Below are positions 1-7,950 of a DNA stretch of 64,000 bases, piece after piece; the first letter of the stretch is position 1; each line of letters opens with the position of its first letter. The notes under the pieces are model-generated. The model was not told the DNA's origin, searched no databases, and saw nothing but the letters and a program-made list of their open reading frames with translations. The translations under genes and the position numbers were made by a program. Source of the DNA: Spirosoma luteum DSM 19990 (GTDB taxonomy: Bacteria; Bacteroidota; Bacteroidia; Cytophagales; Spirosomataceae); NCBI RefSeq assembly GCF_000374065.1, contig NZ_KB893246.1, positions 434,001 through 498,000 on the forward strand. Reading direction: 5' to 3'.

Positions 1-83
1 GATACAATACACAACTGGTGATTTAGCAGTACCCTATAAACATTTCTTGAGGGGTAATGAGTTCGATATAATAAGAGGTAAAC

Positions 84-1601
84 TTATTCCTGGATTCTGT
101 TTAAAGATATAGAAACGTGTACTACGGGGGTGTGAACTGACTGTCGGACCACGATGCCCTCACGAATCAGGCGAAGTGCATACGCCAATACATAGTCTCG
201 ATTAGTCATCAGGTCGTCGTAACTGCGGGTGATGGCGAAATCCGGCTCAACGGTAAATCCATTGGCCCGATCGGCCACGACGGCATGGGTCATCTTTTTC
301 AGTGGAATTCGAACCTGAAGTTTAGAGTATGGCAGGGTTACCGTTTTGAAATGGCCCGCAAAATCGCCCCAATATGCGCTGCCACTGGCCTCACCAATGA
401 ATGTACCCATCCCTGCATCCAGCGTTTTAGCTAATACCGTTGTTGTTGCTGAAAAGGAGGCACCATTCATCAGGAAATACAGATTTCCCGTAAATGCGTT
501 TTTGTGGCGCGGGTGAAAACGCTTGTGCGACAATCGACTGGAAAACCCACCAGTCTTGTCGGCTTTGTATTGCAGACTGAAATTCAGTGCCGACAGGGGA
601 TTCCACCGGTTTACTAATTCGGCGCGGGCACCCCTTTTCATGGCTTCCTGCTCCATAAGCCTAAACGGCTTAGGCATCCAGTAACGGAGTAACCGGCCAG
701 AGTTGAGCACTACTCCTCCCCCATTTCCCTGCATATCGACAATGAGGTTTTGTACATTTTGATGGTGTATCTGTTTGAAAGCGCGTTTCAGGTGCCGGTT
801 AAATGCCCACTGAAAGGGGTCTTTCTTTTTTAATCCCATGAATGACGATACCCGTAACACAGCCGTACGGGTCAGTGTATCAACCGTGCTGACCGATAAG
901 TTTGCCGGCTGATTCAGTTCGGTACCATACCGCTTTCGAATAGTCTGCCTGAAAACACTGAGCGTTGGGCAGGGCAGGTAGGCTTCTCGAACCAGCGTAT
1001 CACCAGATAGCCGATAGGTAATCGTAACCATGTTGGATGAGCCGTACCAGGCCGCGTAGTAATCAGCGAACTGCACCAGGCTCCACTGTCGGCGACCGGT
1101 GAGATTATCGCCATCAGAGCCAGAGTGATCGATACGCATCAACTCACGATGTAAATCACCAACGGTACGGTTATTAATAGTCAGCAACTCTGTACCCCTT
1201 ACCAGACTCGTATCGGCCGAGACATTATGACTGATAAAGTATTGGTCATCCACTGGCCGGATATAAAAGGGAAGGAAGTGCGTCTGCCTCCCAATGTAAC
1301 TTTTCCGATGATTGAGGTTTGTGTGGCCGTCTTTTACAGCAGCCACCAAGGGGCTGATATGGCGGAAGAACGTGAGATAGTTCATCGGCCCGGTCAGGCC
1401 GTTATATAACGAGTCGTAGAGTTGCTCCATCCGCGCCTGGGGGGTATAATAACCCATTCCTGGGTGCAGTAGGTCAAGTTTTCGCTTCAGGAAAGTGAGG
1501 TCAGTACGAGTCTGTGCATCGGTTAATACCTGAGCAGAAGCCGTCAGGCATATAATTCCCGTTAGCAGACCCGTTAAGAATAGGTTTCGGCCAGTCTTCA
1601 T
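84..1601 (-). CDS. S41 family peptidase (secreted)
   Basis: The 505-residue product looks like a C-terminal-processing (S41) serine peptidase. Residues 1-23 form a signal peptide ending in TASA, so the protein is exported. The middle carries the usual S41 core: a strand plus glycine turn at 286-296 (LIVDMQGNGGG) and the segment NGASFSATT at 379-387, which holds the candidate nucleophile (Ser382 or Ser384). FIGEASGSAYWGD follows at 401-413. I see no clear PDZ domain, as in many short Bacteroidota S41 proteins. The natural substrate cannot be read from sequence. It stands alone on the minus strand, and the ATG start directly precedes a good signal sequence. Family call is firm; catalytic residue assignment is less so. 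Confidence 0.82.
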   Translation of the reverse strand: MKTGRNLFLTGLLTGIICLTASAQVLTDAQTRTDLTFLKRKLDLLHPGMGYYTPQARMEQLYDSLYNGLTGPMNYLTFFRHISPLVAAVKDGHTNLNHRKSYIGRQTHFLPFYIRPVDDQYFISHNVSADTSLVRGTELLTINNRTVGDLHRELMRIDHSGSDGDNLTGRRQWSLVQFADYYAAWYGSSNMVTITYRLSGDTLVREAYLPCPTLSVFRQTIRKRYGTELNQPANLSVSTVDTLTRTAVLRVSSFMGLKKKDPFQWAFNRHLKRAFKQIHHQNVQNLIVDMQGNGGGVVLNSGRLLRYWMPKPFRLMEQEAMKRGARAELVNRWNPLSALNFSLQYKADKTGGFSSRLSHKRFHPRHKNAFTGNLYFLMNGASFSATTTVLAKTLDAGMGTFIGEASGSAYWGDFAGHFKTVTLPYSKLQVRIPLKKMTHAVVADRANGFTVEPDFAITRSYDDLMTNRDYVLAYALRLIREGIVVRQSVHTPVVHVSISLNRIQE

Positions 1602-1780
1602 CGATACAAGTTACGGTAGTGGTCCACTTTTTTGGATGGGACACTTTTTGTACGGTGAATATAAAATCTGGCGTAACTATAGTCAAGTTAAATTGTTCAA
1701 ATATGAAATAAAATTTTGAATAAGGCACAAAAGTCAGCCTATTGGCGCACCAAAAGGCAATTATGCATCATCAGTCTCTA

Positions 1781-1990
1781 CTAGCGATCCTTACGATGAG
1801 GAATTATAGTCCAGTGTTTAATACCCGGCCAATGCTCCGCTACAATAGCAGTCGCTACATCTTCCAGGTTTTCTTCATTCGTAACGAAAAATAGACTTTC
1901 TACGTCTTGCTCATTTTGTGTACTACGTACCTCAAAATATTCATTGTGGTGCTCAATAGCGTGTTTTTCGACAAGTTGGTACTGGGCCAT
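1781..1990 (-). CDS. Small hypothetical protein, 69 aa
   Basis: A 69-residue acidic protein that I do not recognise. It has no signal peptide or membrane segment. The sequence alternates hydrophobic and charged residues like a small alpha/beta fold, with His-rich stretches near both ends (HAIEHHNEYF at 10-19 and IIPHRKDR at 62-69). It lies upstream of the S41 peptidase in the same direction but is separated from it by about 180 bases with no obvious gene. Protein-like composition and isolation from any overlapping gene support it being real. Function is unknown. Confidence 0.55.
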   Translation of the reverse strand: MAQYQLVEKHAIEHHNEYFEVRSTQNEQDVESLFFVTNEENLEDVATAIVAEHWPGIKHWTIIPHRKDR

Positions 1991-2167
1991 AATTTTAGCG
2001 ATAGATGAGTAGGAATAACTCTTTTCAGCACAGTTGGTTTAGTTTGCCTTGTTGATAGAAGGTTGAGAGGCTAAGGGATCACCTCCCGGTGTGTCACTGA
2101 TATAGCGCATAAACTGTAAAAGCTAAAAACCTTTTTTACTTCACTTTCCTGATTGACAAACATTTCG

Positions 2168-2175
2168 TACCTTTG
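2168..2175 (+). promoter_or_regulatory. Promoter -7 box for the DUF177-rpmF cluster
   Basis: TACCTTTG is a perfect match to the Bacteroidota sigma-A -7 consensus TAnnTTTG and lies 30 bases before the GTG start at 2205. A TTG at 2153-2155 is closer than the usual spacing, so the -33 element is uncertain. Confidence 0.6.
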
Positions 2176-2204
2176 CGGTCTTAATTTTTGACAGCAGACA
2201 AGAG

Positions 2205-2738
2205 GTGACTCCCTTACGCGCATACGACATCCATATTGCTGGATTAGACACTAAACAATACGAGTACGACTTTACGTCGGACAACTCGTTTTTTGCGTCG
2301 CTGGATCAGGAACTGATTGAAAAAGGCAACGTTCAAACGCATCTGATTCTGGATAAGTCGGAAACAATGATTCGGCTGGATTTTCACATTACGGGTTTCG
2401 TTGAACAGACTTGTGACCGATGCCTTGATGCCTATGAGGAGCCAGTTGATACCAGACAGACGATGTTGTTGAAATTTGGCGACCATAATGAAGAGTTGAG
2501 TGATGAAATTGAACTCATTGAGCGGAACACAACGACCATTAATGTAGCCCGTTATATTTTTGAGTTCATCAGTTTGTCTTTACCCATGAAACGGCTTCAT
2601 CCCCGTTTCCGGGACGAAGAAGAGGGCGACGACGAGAATGGTAAGATAATTTACCGGTCCGACCCGGATGAAAACGAAGATGATACGTCGGGTGTTGATC
2701 CCCGGTGGGCCGCTTTGAGAAAATTGAGTGATAATTAG
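2205..2738 (+). CDS. DUF177 (YceD-like) protein upstream of L32
   Basis: A 177-residue cytoplasmic protein of the DUF177/YceD family, which is found next to rpmF across bacteria and linked to 23S rRNA or ribosome assembly. The family feature visible is the CDRC pair (TCDRCLDAYEEPV, about residue 70) in an otherwise acidic protein; the tail (about 140-165) is strongly Asp/Glu rich. Translation starts at a GTG just behind a canonical promoter. rpmF follows after 118 bases. Context and the Cys pair make the family call secure. The exact role is not established by this sequence. Confidence 0.82.
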   Translation: MTPLRAYDIHIAGLDTKQYEYDFTSDNSFFASLDQELIEKGNVQTHLILDKSETMIRLDFHITGFVEQTCDRCLDAYEEPVDTRQTMLLKFGDHNEELSDEIELIERNTTTINVARYIFEFISLSLPMKRLHPRFRDEEEGDDENGKIIYRSDPDENEDDTSGVDPRWAALRKLSDN

Positions 2739-2856
2739 GACAATTAATTAGTTCGTGCCGGGCACCGGTGCGATTTGACGCTTGTAGTGGCTGCTACGGC
2801 TTCTACAGTGAACTATAAACCGCGCCGGCGAACCGGCTTAAACTACAAATTGAACA

Positions 2857-3051
2857 ATGGCACATCCAAAACGACGCCACTCCAGCACCCGGCGCGATAA
2901 GCGCAGAACTCATTACAAAGCGACACCGGTAGCACTATCTACGGATGCTCAGACGGGTGAAGTACATCAGCGCCACCACGCCCATGTTTTTGAAGGAAAT
3001 CTGTTTTACAAAGGGCAGATGATTGTCGAGAATTACGCCAAAACGGCCTAA
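2857..3051 (+). CDS. rpmF: 50S ribosomal protein L32
   Basis: A 64-residue basic protein starting MAHPKRRHSSTRRDKRR, the signature of L32 of the large ribosomal subunit. The tail ...HHAHVFEGNLFYKGQMIVENY is also typical. No CxxC zinc pairs are present, so this is the zinc-independent form. It follows the DUF177 gene and precedes plsX, as in many bacteria, but an intrinsic terminator sits between rpmF and plsX. The spacer before it contains GC palindromes (for example 2755-2771) that might structure the leader. Confidence 0.96.
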   Translation: MAHPKRRHSSTRRDKRRTHYKATPVALSTDAQTGEVHQRHHAHVFEGNLFYKGQMIVENYAKTA

Positions 3052-3067
3052 ATTTGATTGCTTTTTG

Positions 3068-3117
3068 AAAAGTATTTCGTTGACGTCTCTCCCAAGATGA
3101 ACGCGAAATACTTTTTT
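3068..3117 (+). terminator. Intrinsic terminator after rpmF
   Basis: A 12-bp perfect stem (AAAAGTATTTCG at 3068-3079 with its complement at 3104-3115) and a 24-base loop run into six Ts. It lies 17 bases after the rpmF stop, so plsX may depend on read-through or its own promoter. Confidence 0.7.
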
Positions 3118-3197
3118 ATTGCCTGTCACCTCCCTATTTTTACGCATATTTAGTATACCATTCAACCTACCTGGGAGGTATTGAACAAACCGAGTCG

Positions 3198-4139
3198 ATG
3201 AAAATTGCAGTGGATGCAATGGGTGGTGATTTTGCCCCCGAAGCAATTGTAGAAGGAGTACTGCTGGCCGCTGCTGAATTGCCGGAACACGTGACCATTG
3301 TACTTATCGGCAAACAGTCTTCTGTAGCACCCCTGCTTCAAAACCGCAATACTGAATCAGTTGCCCGTATTGAACTGGTTGACGCCGACGATGTGATTGA
3401 AATGAGTGAACATCCTACTAGGGCGCTCTCTCAGAAGCCCAATTCCAGCATCGGAGTTGGGTTTAGGCTTTTGAAGGATAAGCAGGTTGATGCCTTTTGT
3501 AGTGCCGGAAATACAGGGGCCATGCACGTTGGTGCTCTGTTCAGCGTCAAAGCAATCGAAGGTATTCTGCGCCCTTGCATTGCAGGCTTTGTCCCTCAGA
3601 TTACGGGCGGTTATGCTATTATGCTGGATATTGGGGCCAACGCCGACTGTAAACCGGAAGTACTTGAGCAATTTGGCCACATAGGGTCAATTTATGCTAA
3701 AAATGTATTCGGTATCAGCCGGCCCCGGGTAGCTCTGATGAACATTGGGTCCGAAGAACAGAAAGGCTCCCTCATCGCGCAGGCAACTCATCAGTTACTA
3801 AAAGATAATCAACATATTAACTTCGTTGGCAACATAGAAGGCGGAGACTTCTTCGATGGAAAGGCCGACGTTATTGTAACGGATGGATTTACGGGCAACG
3901 TTCTGTTTAAACTGGGAGAATCCTTTTACCAGGTAGCTAACAGGCGCGGTATACAGGATGAGTTCCTAGCTAAGACTAACTACGAATCGGTCGGTGGCAG
4001 TCCGATTCTGGGTGTCAATGGTAACGTGATTATTGCTCACGGCATTTCCTCCCCGCTGGCTATAAAAAATATGATTGGCCTGGCCATCCGGCAGGTGGAG
4101 TCCGATTCATATGTCAAAATTGCCCAGGCATTGAGTTAA
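3198..4139 (+). CDS. plsX: Phosphate acyltransferase PlsX
   Basis: The 313-residue product is PlsX, which makes acyl-phosphate from acyl-ACP for phospholipid synthesis. It opens with KIAVDAMGGDFAPEAIVEG, the PlsX hallmark, and contains further family segments: SSIGVGFRLLKD, SAGNTGAMHVGALF, MLDIGANADCKPE and IVTDGFTGNVLFKLGE. Length is normal for the family. It sits between rpmF and fabH, the standard arrangement for the start of fatty acid and phospholipid synthesis. Confidence 0.96.
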   Translation: MKIAVDAMGGDFAPEAIVEGVLLAAAELPEHVTIVLIGKQSSVAPLLQNRNTESVARIELVDADDVIEMSEHPTRALSQKPNSSIGVGFRLLKDKQVDAFCSAGNTGAMHVGALFSVKAIEGILRPCIAGFVPQITGGYAIMLDIGANADCKPEVLEQFGHIGSIYAKNVFGISRPRVALMNIGSEEQKGSLIAQATHQLLKDNQHINFVGNIEGGDFFDGKADVIVTDGFTGNVLFKLGESFYQVANRRGIQDEFLAKTNYESVGGSPILGVNGNVIIAHGISSPLAIKNMIGLAIRQVESDSYVKIAQALS

Positions 4140-4167
4140 TTTATGCTTTACGGTTAATGGCAGATTA

Positions 4168-4197
4168 TTGACCCATACTTCATTAAGCGTAACTTTG
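4168..4197 (+). promoter_or_regulatory. Promoter for fabH
   Basis: TTG at 4168-4170, 19 bases of spacer, then TAACTTTG at 4190-4197. This is a full match to the Bacteroidota -33/-7 pattern. The -7 box ends only 11 bases before the fabH ATG, so the leader would be very short or leaderless. Confidence 0.65.
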
Positions 4198-4208
4198 TAC
4201 CCCAACTT

Positions 4209-5192
4209 ATGAGTAAAGCTGCCATAACAGGAATTCACGGCTACGTTCCCGACTACATACTGACCAATGCAGAGTTGGAACGTATGGTGGATACAAATGA
4301 CGAATGGATTACGAGTCGCACCGGTATTAAAGAACGGCATATCCTGAAGGGCGAAGGTATGGGCTCCTCGCACATGGGGTCAAAAGCAGTGGCAGGCTTG
4401 CTCGAAAAGATGAACATTAAGCCTGAAGAGGTTGATTTGCTCATTTGTGCCACAACAACTCCCGATTACGTTTTTCCCTGTACCGCTAATCTCATTTGCG
4501 ATATGGTGGGTATTCGGAATATTGGAAGCTTCGACATTCAGGCGGCCTGTTCCGGTTTTTTGTACGCCCTTACCATCGGAACGCAGTTTATTGAAACAGG
4601 AAAATGTAAGAAAGTAATTGTTGTAGGTGCCGATAAAATGTCGGCCATTACTGATTACACAGACCGTACTACCTGCGTTTTATTCGGCGATGGGGCCGGA
4701 GCCGTAATGCTCGAACCGAATGATGAGGGCGTAGGTGTTCTCGACTCCATTATTAAATCGGATGGCAGTGGCCAAAATCACCTGTTGCAGAAAGCGGGGG
4801 GTAGCCGCTATCCGCCTTCGCACGAAACAGTAGAGAAACGCTGGCATTACGTTTATCAGGATGGACCGTCCGTATTCAAATTCGCGGTTAAAAACATGGC
4901 TGATGTATCCGCAGAAATCATGGAACGTAATCATCTGTCAGGCCCCGATGTAGCCTGGTTAGTGCCTCATCAGGCTAACAAACGCATCATCGACGCTACC
5001 GCACATCGGATGGGTATCGAATCGGACCGGGTAATGCTTAATATTCACAAGTATGGCAACACTACAGCGGCAACTATTCCTTTGTGTCTGTTTGATTACG
5101 AGTCGCAGTTGAAAAAAGGAGACAACCTGATTATGGCTGCTTTTGGGGGTGGCTTCACCTGGGGAGCTGCTTATATAAAGTGGGCCTATTAG
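4209..5192 (+). CDS. fabH: 3-oxoacyl-ACP synthase III
   Basis: The 327-residue product is FabH, which condenses an acyl-CoA with malonyl-ACP to start fatty acid synthesis. The catalytic triad is visible: Cys114 in QAACSGF, His254 in VPHQAN and Asn284 in HKYGNTT. The FabH-specific segment [14 protein letters not shown] is at 31-44. It follows plsX with its own promoter and precedes efp. Cytoplasmic. Many Bacteroidota carry several FabH copies with different primer preference, and the preference here cannot be told. Confidence 0.96.
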   Translation: MSKAAITGIHGYVPDYILTNAELERMVDTNDEWITSRTGIKERHILKGEGMGSSHMGSKAVAGLLEKMNIKPEEVDLLICATTTPDYVFPCTANLICDMVGIRNIGSFDIQAACSGFLYALTIGTQFIETGKCKKVIVVGADKMSAITDYTDRTTCVLFGDGAGAVMLEPNDEGVGVLDSIIKSDGSGQNHLLQKAGGSRYPPSHETVEKRWHYVYQDGPSVFKFAVKNMADVSAEIMERNHLSGPDVAWLVPHQANKRIIDATAHRMGIESDRVMLNIHKYGNTTAATIPLCLFDYESQLKKGDNLIMAAFGGGFTWGAAYIKWAY

Positions 5193-5274
5193 AACTTTAT
5201 GTATGGTATATACTATAGGAGAAAACACTTTCCCTTGACGTACACCATCCATCTTACATCATACATCTTTAACA

Positions 5275-5838
5275 ATGGCAACAACTGCAGATATTCGAAA
5301 TGGATTGGTCCTGGATTATAACAACGACCTTTTCCAAATCACAGAATTCCAACACGTTAAGCCCGGTAAAGGGGCTGCTTTCGTACGAACAAAGTTAAAA
5401 AGCCTCACGACAGGTCGTGTCATTGACAACACCTTCAATTCGGGTGCTACAATTTTTCCGGTCCGTGTTGAACGTCGAAAATTCCAATACCTTTACAAAG
5501 ACGAAGCCGGGTTTAACTTCATGGATCAGGAAACGTTTGATCAGATCAATCTGGATGAAAAAATCATTGACGGCGCAGATCTGATGAAGGAAGGTCAGGA
5601 GGTTGAGATTCTTATCAACGCTGAAAGTGATACGCCCCTTTCCTGCGAATTACCCCCGTTTGTTGAACTGGAGGTAACCTATGCAGAGCCGGGCATTAAA
5701 GGTGATACAGCTAACAGCCCCAAAAAGCGGGTTGAGGTGGAGTCGGGTGCCAAGATTATGGTTCCGCTTTTTATTGAGTCAGGAGAAAAAATTAAGGTTG
5801 ACACCCGCACACGCGATTACGTAGAACGAGTGAAATAA
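5275..5838 (+). CDS. efp: Elongation factor P
   Basis: A 187-residue EF-P, which relieves ribosome stalling at polyproline motifs. The modification-loop region reads EFQHVKPGKGAAF with the lysine in PGKG, so the loop lysine is present. The C-terminal OB domain ends IKVDTRTRDYVERVK, a typical EF-P ending. Modification enzymes are not in this window. It sits between fabH and accB. The fabH-efp spacer contains a degenerate inverted repeat (ATGTATG near 5199 against CATACAT near 5261). Confidence 0.96.
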   Translation: MATTADIRNGLVLDYNNDLFQITEFQHVKPGKGAAFVRTKLKSLTTGRVIDNTFNSGATIFPVRVERRKFQYLYKDEAGFNFMDQETFDQINLDEKIIDGADLMKEGQEVEILINAESDTPLSCELPPFVELEVTYAEPGIKGDTANSPKKRVEVESGAKIMVPLFIESGEKIKVDTRTRDYVERVK

Positions 5839-5856
5839 GTCTTTGAATGATCTATT

Positions 5857-5934
5857 ATAAATGATGAATGATGGATTAATAGCCACTTCGGTTATAATTG
5901 GTGTGTTTTCAAGAATACATCATTCATCATTTAT
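5857..5934 (+). repeat. Inverted repeat filling the efp-accB spacer
   Basis: Arms ATAAATGATGAATGATG (5857-5873) and its exact reverse complement (5918-5934) form a 17-bp perfect stem with a 44-base loop. The arms are themselves built of ATGA/ATG units. The element starts 19 bases after the efp stop and ends 12 bases before the accB ATG. There is no T-run, so it is not an obvious terminator. Confidence 0.85.
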
Positions 5935-5946
5935 GGTACAAGCACT

Positions 5947-6426
5947 ATGAGTACACAAGATATACAGCAACTTATTGATTTCATCTCGCAATCAGGCCTA
6001 GATGAGGTCAACATCGAGACAACCGACCTAAAAATCAGCGTTAAGCGGTACGGTCAAATTCCTCCACCGGCTCCCGTTGCCATAGTTGCACCAGCAGCCC
6101 CTGCCTTGCAGCCGCACGTGCCGATACCGGTCCCGGCGGCTTCGACGCAGGTAGCTCCTTCAACACCACAGGTTGATACATCGAACTACATTACGATCAA
6201 GTCACCGATGATTGGTACGTTCTATCGGTCAGTCAACCCTGAGTCACCAATGTTTGTAGAAGTTGGTGACAGTATTAGTGAGGGCAAAGTGGTGTGCATC
6301 ATTGAAGCCATGAAATTGTTCAATGAAATCGAATCTGAGGTTTCGGGACGTATTGTGAAAATACTTGTCGAAAATGCAACGCCCGTCGAATACGACCAGC
6401 CGTTGTTTTTGGTAGAACCTATTTAA
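5947..6426 (+). CDS. accB: Biotin carboxyl carrier protein of acetyl-CoA carboxylase
   Basis: A 159-residue BCCP. The N-terminal part (1-38) is the usual small domain, then a Pro/Ala/Val-rich flexible linker runs to about residue 80. The C-terminal biotinyl domain carries the EAMKLFNEI motif with the lysine that receives biotin. It works with AccC, encoded next, to carboxylate biotin and feed malonyl-CoA synthesis. The carboxyltransferase subunits are not in the window. A 28-bp-stem hairpin separates it from accC. Confidence 0.95.
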   Translation: MSTQDIQQLIDFISQSGLDEVNIETTDLKISVKRYGQIPPPAPVAIVAPAAPALQPHVPIPVPAASTQVAPSTPQVDTSNYITIKSPMIGTFYRSVNPESPMFVEVGDSISEGKVVCIIEAMKLFNEIESEVSGRIVKILVENATPVEYDQPLFLVEPI

Positions 6427-6428
6427 CT

Positions 6429-6500
6429 GAAAGAATGAAAGAGCGAAAGAGCGAAAGGGTGTCTATACCATTTTTCGCTCTTTCGCTCTTTCATTCTTTC
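6429..6500 (+). repeat. Long inverted repeat in the accB-accC spacer (GAGCGAAA family)
   Basis: Arms at 6429-6456 and 6473-6500 are exact reverse complements over 28 bases with a 16-base loop. Each arm is a run of GAAAGA/GAGCGAAA units. The left arm starts two bases after the accB stop, and the right arm ends 12 bases before the accC ATG, with one extra GCTCTTT unit following. The same unit composition recurs at 55694-55762. Confidence 0.92.
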
Positions 6501-6512
6501 GCTCTTTAGATC

Positions 6513-7856
6513 ATGTTTAAAAAAATTCTTATCGCCAATCGGGGCGAAATCGCGTTACGTATTATCCGTACCTGTCGCGAGATGGGTATCAAAACGGTTG
6601 CTGTTTACTCGACAGCTGACCGCGATAGCTTGCACGTGCGTTTCGCTGATGAAGCCGTCTGCATTGGACCTCCTGCAAGTCGCTTATCGTACCTGAGTAT
6701 TCCCAATATCATTTCAGCGGCCGAAGTAACCGGAGCCGATGCTATTCATCCTGGCTACGGTTTCCTGTCGGAGAACGCTGAGTTTTCCCAGATATGTGCT
6801 GACTACGGCATCAAATTTATTGGAGCAACTGCCGAGCAAATCAACGGTATGGGCGACAAGGCTACGGCTAAAGCGACCATGAAACTGGCGGGGGTGCCGG
6901 TTATTCCTGGCTCAGAAGGCCTGCTGGAGTCCGTTGAGCAGGGCCAGAAATTATCCGCCGGTATGGGTTATCCGGTCATTGTGAAGGCAACTGCCGGTGG
7001 CGGTGGTCGCGGAATGCGGATTGTTAGGTCGGAAGGAGAATTTGAGAAAGCCTGGAACGATGCCCGTACCGAAGCCGGAGCGGCTTTCGGCAACGATGGT
7101 CTGTACCTTGAGAAATACGTTGAAGAGCCGCGCCATATCGAAATTCAGATTATTGGTGATCAGTTTGGTAAAGTATGCCATTTGTCGGAACGGGACTGTT
7201 CCATTCAGCGTAGGCATCAGAAATTGATTGAAGAGACGCCATCGCCCATCGTATCTGATGAACTTCGGCAGCGAATGGGCGAAGCTGCCATCAAAGGCGC
7301 ACAGGCCATCGGCTACGAGGGGGCGGGAACCGTTGAGTTCCTGGTGGATAAGCATGGAGATTTTTACTTCATGGAGATGAATACCCGGATTCAGGTAGAG
7401 CACCCGATTACGGAGGAAGTAACTGACTTTGATTTAATAAAAGAGCAAATTAAAGTGGCAGCGGGGTCTGAAATTTCAGGGCGCAATTACACCCCGAAAC
7501 TCTTTGCCATGGAGTGTCGCATCAATGCCGAAGACCCGGCTAATGGGTTTCGGCCATCACCGGGAAAAATTACGAACCTGCATTTCCCGGGCGGTCATGG
7601 TATTCGGATTGATAGCCACGTGTATAGCGGCTATACCATTCCGCCAAACTATGACTCGATGATTGCCAAACTGATTGTATCAGGTCAATCACGGGAAGAA
7701 GTGATTACACGAATGAAAAGGGCTTTGCAGGAGTTCGTTATTGAGGGTATAAAAACGACAATTCCGTTTCATATCCGGTTGATGGACGATGCTAAGTTCC
7801 GGTCCGGGCAGTTTACAACCTCCTTTCTGGAAACATTCGATTTCAGTAAGCTATAG
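6513..7856 (+). CDS. accC: Biotin carboxylase subunit of acetyl-CoA carboxylase
   Basis: A 447-residue biotin carboxylase. It opens [19 protein letters not shown], the family start. It has the ATP-grasp glycine loop ([14 protein letters not shown]), the [15 protein letters not shown] segment and the [18 protein letters not shown] active-site motif. It carboxylates biotin on AccB using ATP and bicarbonate. Length is normal. It is the last gene of the cluster and is followed by a hairpin with a T-rich tail. Confidence 0.97.
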   Translation: MFKKILIANRGEIALRIIRTCREMGIKTVAVYSTADRDSLHVRFADEAVCIGPPASRLSYLSIPNIISAAEVTGADAIHPGYGFLSENAEFSQICADYGIKFIGATAEQINGMGDKATAKATMKLAGVPVIPGSEGLLESVEQGQKLSAGMGYPVIVKATAGGGGRGMRIVRSEGEFEKAWNDARTEAGAAFGNDGLYLEKYVEEPRHIEIQIIGDQFGKVCHLSERDCSIQRRHQKLIEETPSPIVSDELRQRMGEAAIKGAQAIGYEGAGTVEFLVDKHGDFYFMEMNTRIQVEHPITEEVTDFDLIKEQIKVAAGSEISGRNYTPKLFAMECRINAEDPANGFRPSPGKITNLHFPGGHGIRIDSHVYSGYTIPPNYDSMIAKLIVSGQSREEVITRMKRALQEFVIEGIKTTIPFHIRLMDDAKFRSGQFTTSFLETFDFSKL

Positions 7857-7889
7857 GTTGTTAAAGACTTTGGTTCGTGGTACCTCATT

Positions 7890-7940
7890 AGAAAATACGA
7901 GGTGATCTGCTTTACTGGCAGGCATCTCGTATTTTCTTTA
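7890..7940 (+). terminator. Intrinsic terminator after accC
   Basis: AGAAAATACGAG at 7890-7901 pairs with CTCGTATTTTCT at 7925-7936, with a further inner pairing CTGC/GCAG, then TTTATT. It closes the acc cluster before the symporter gene. Confidence 0.6.
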
Positions 7941-7950
7941 TTCCCACTAC

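Noticed and set aside
1-83. Left edge of the window
   Set aside because: No reading frame, hairpin or promoter motif could be supported in these bases.
1610-1660. GTGGTCCAC palindrome and CACTTTTT direct repeats, reminiscent of an insertion-sequence end
   Set aside because: No second end, no transposase fragment and no target duplication are visible. I cannot support a mobile-element call.
5198-5268. Inverted repeat in the fabH-efp spacer as a further full member of the junction-hairpin class
   Set aside because: Only about 7 bp pair well (ATGTATG/CATACAT). The rest matches poorly, so it may be a decayed copy but is not listed as a repeat.
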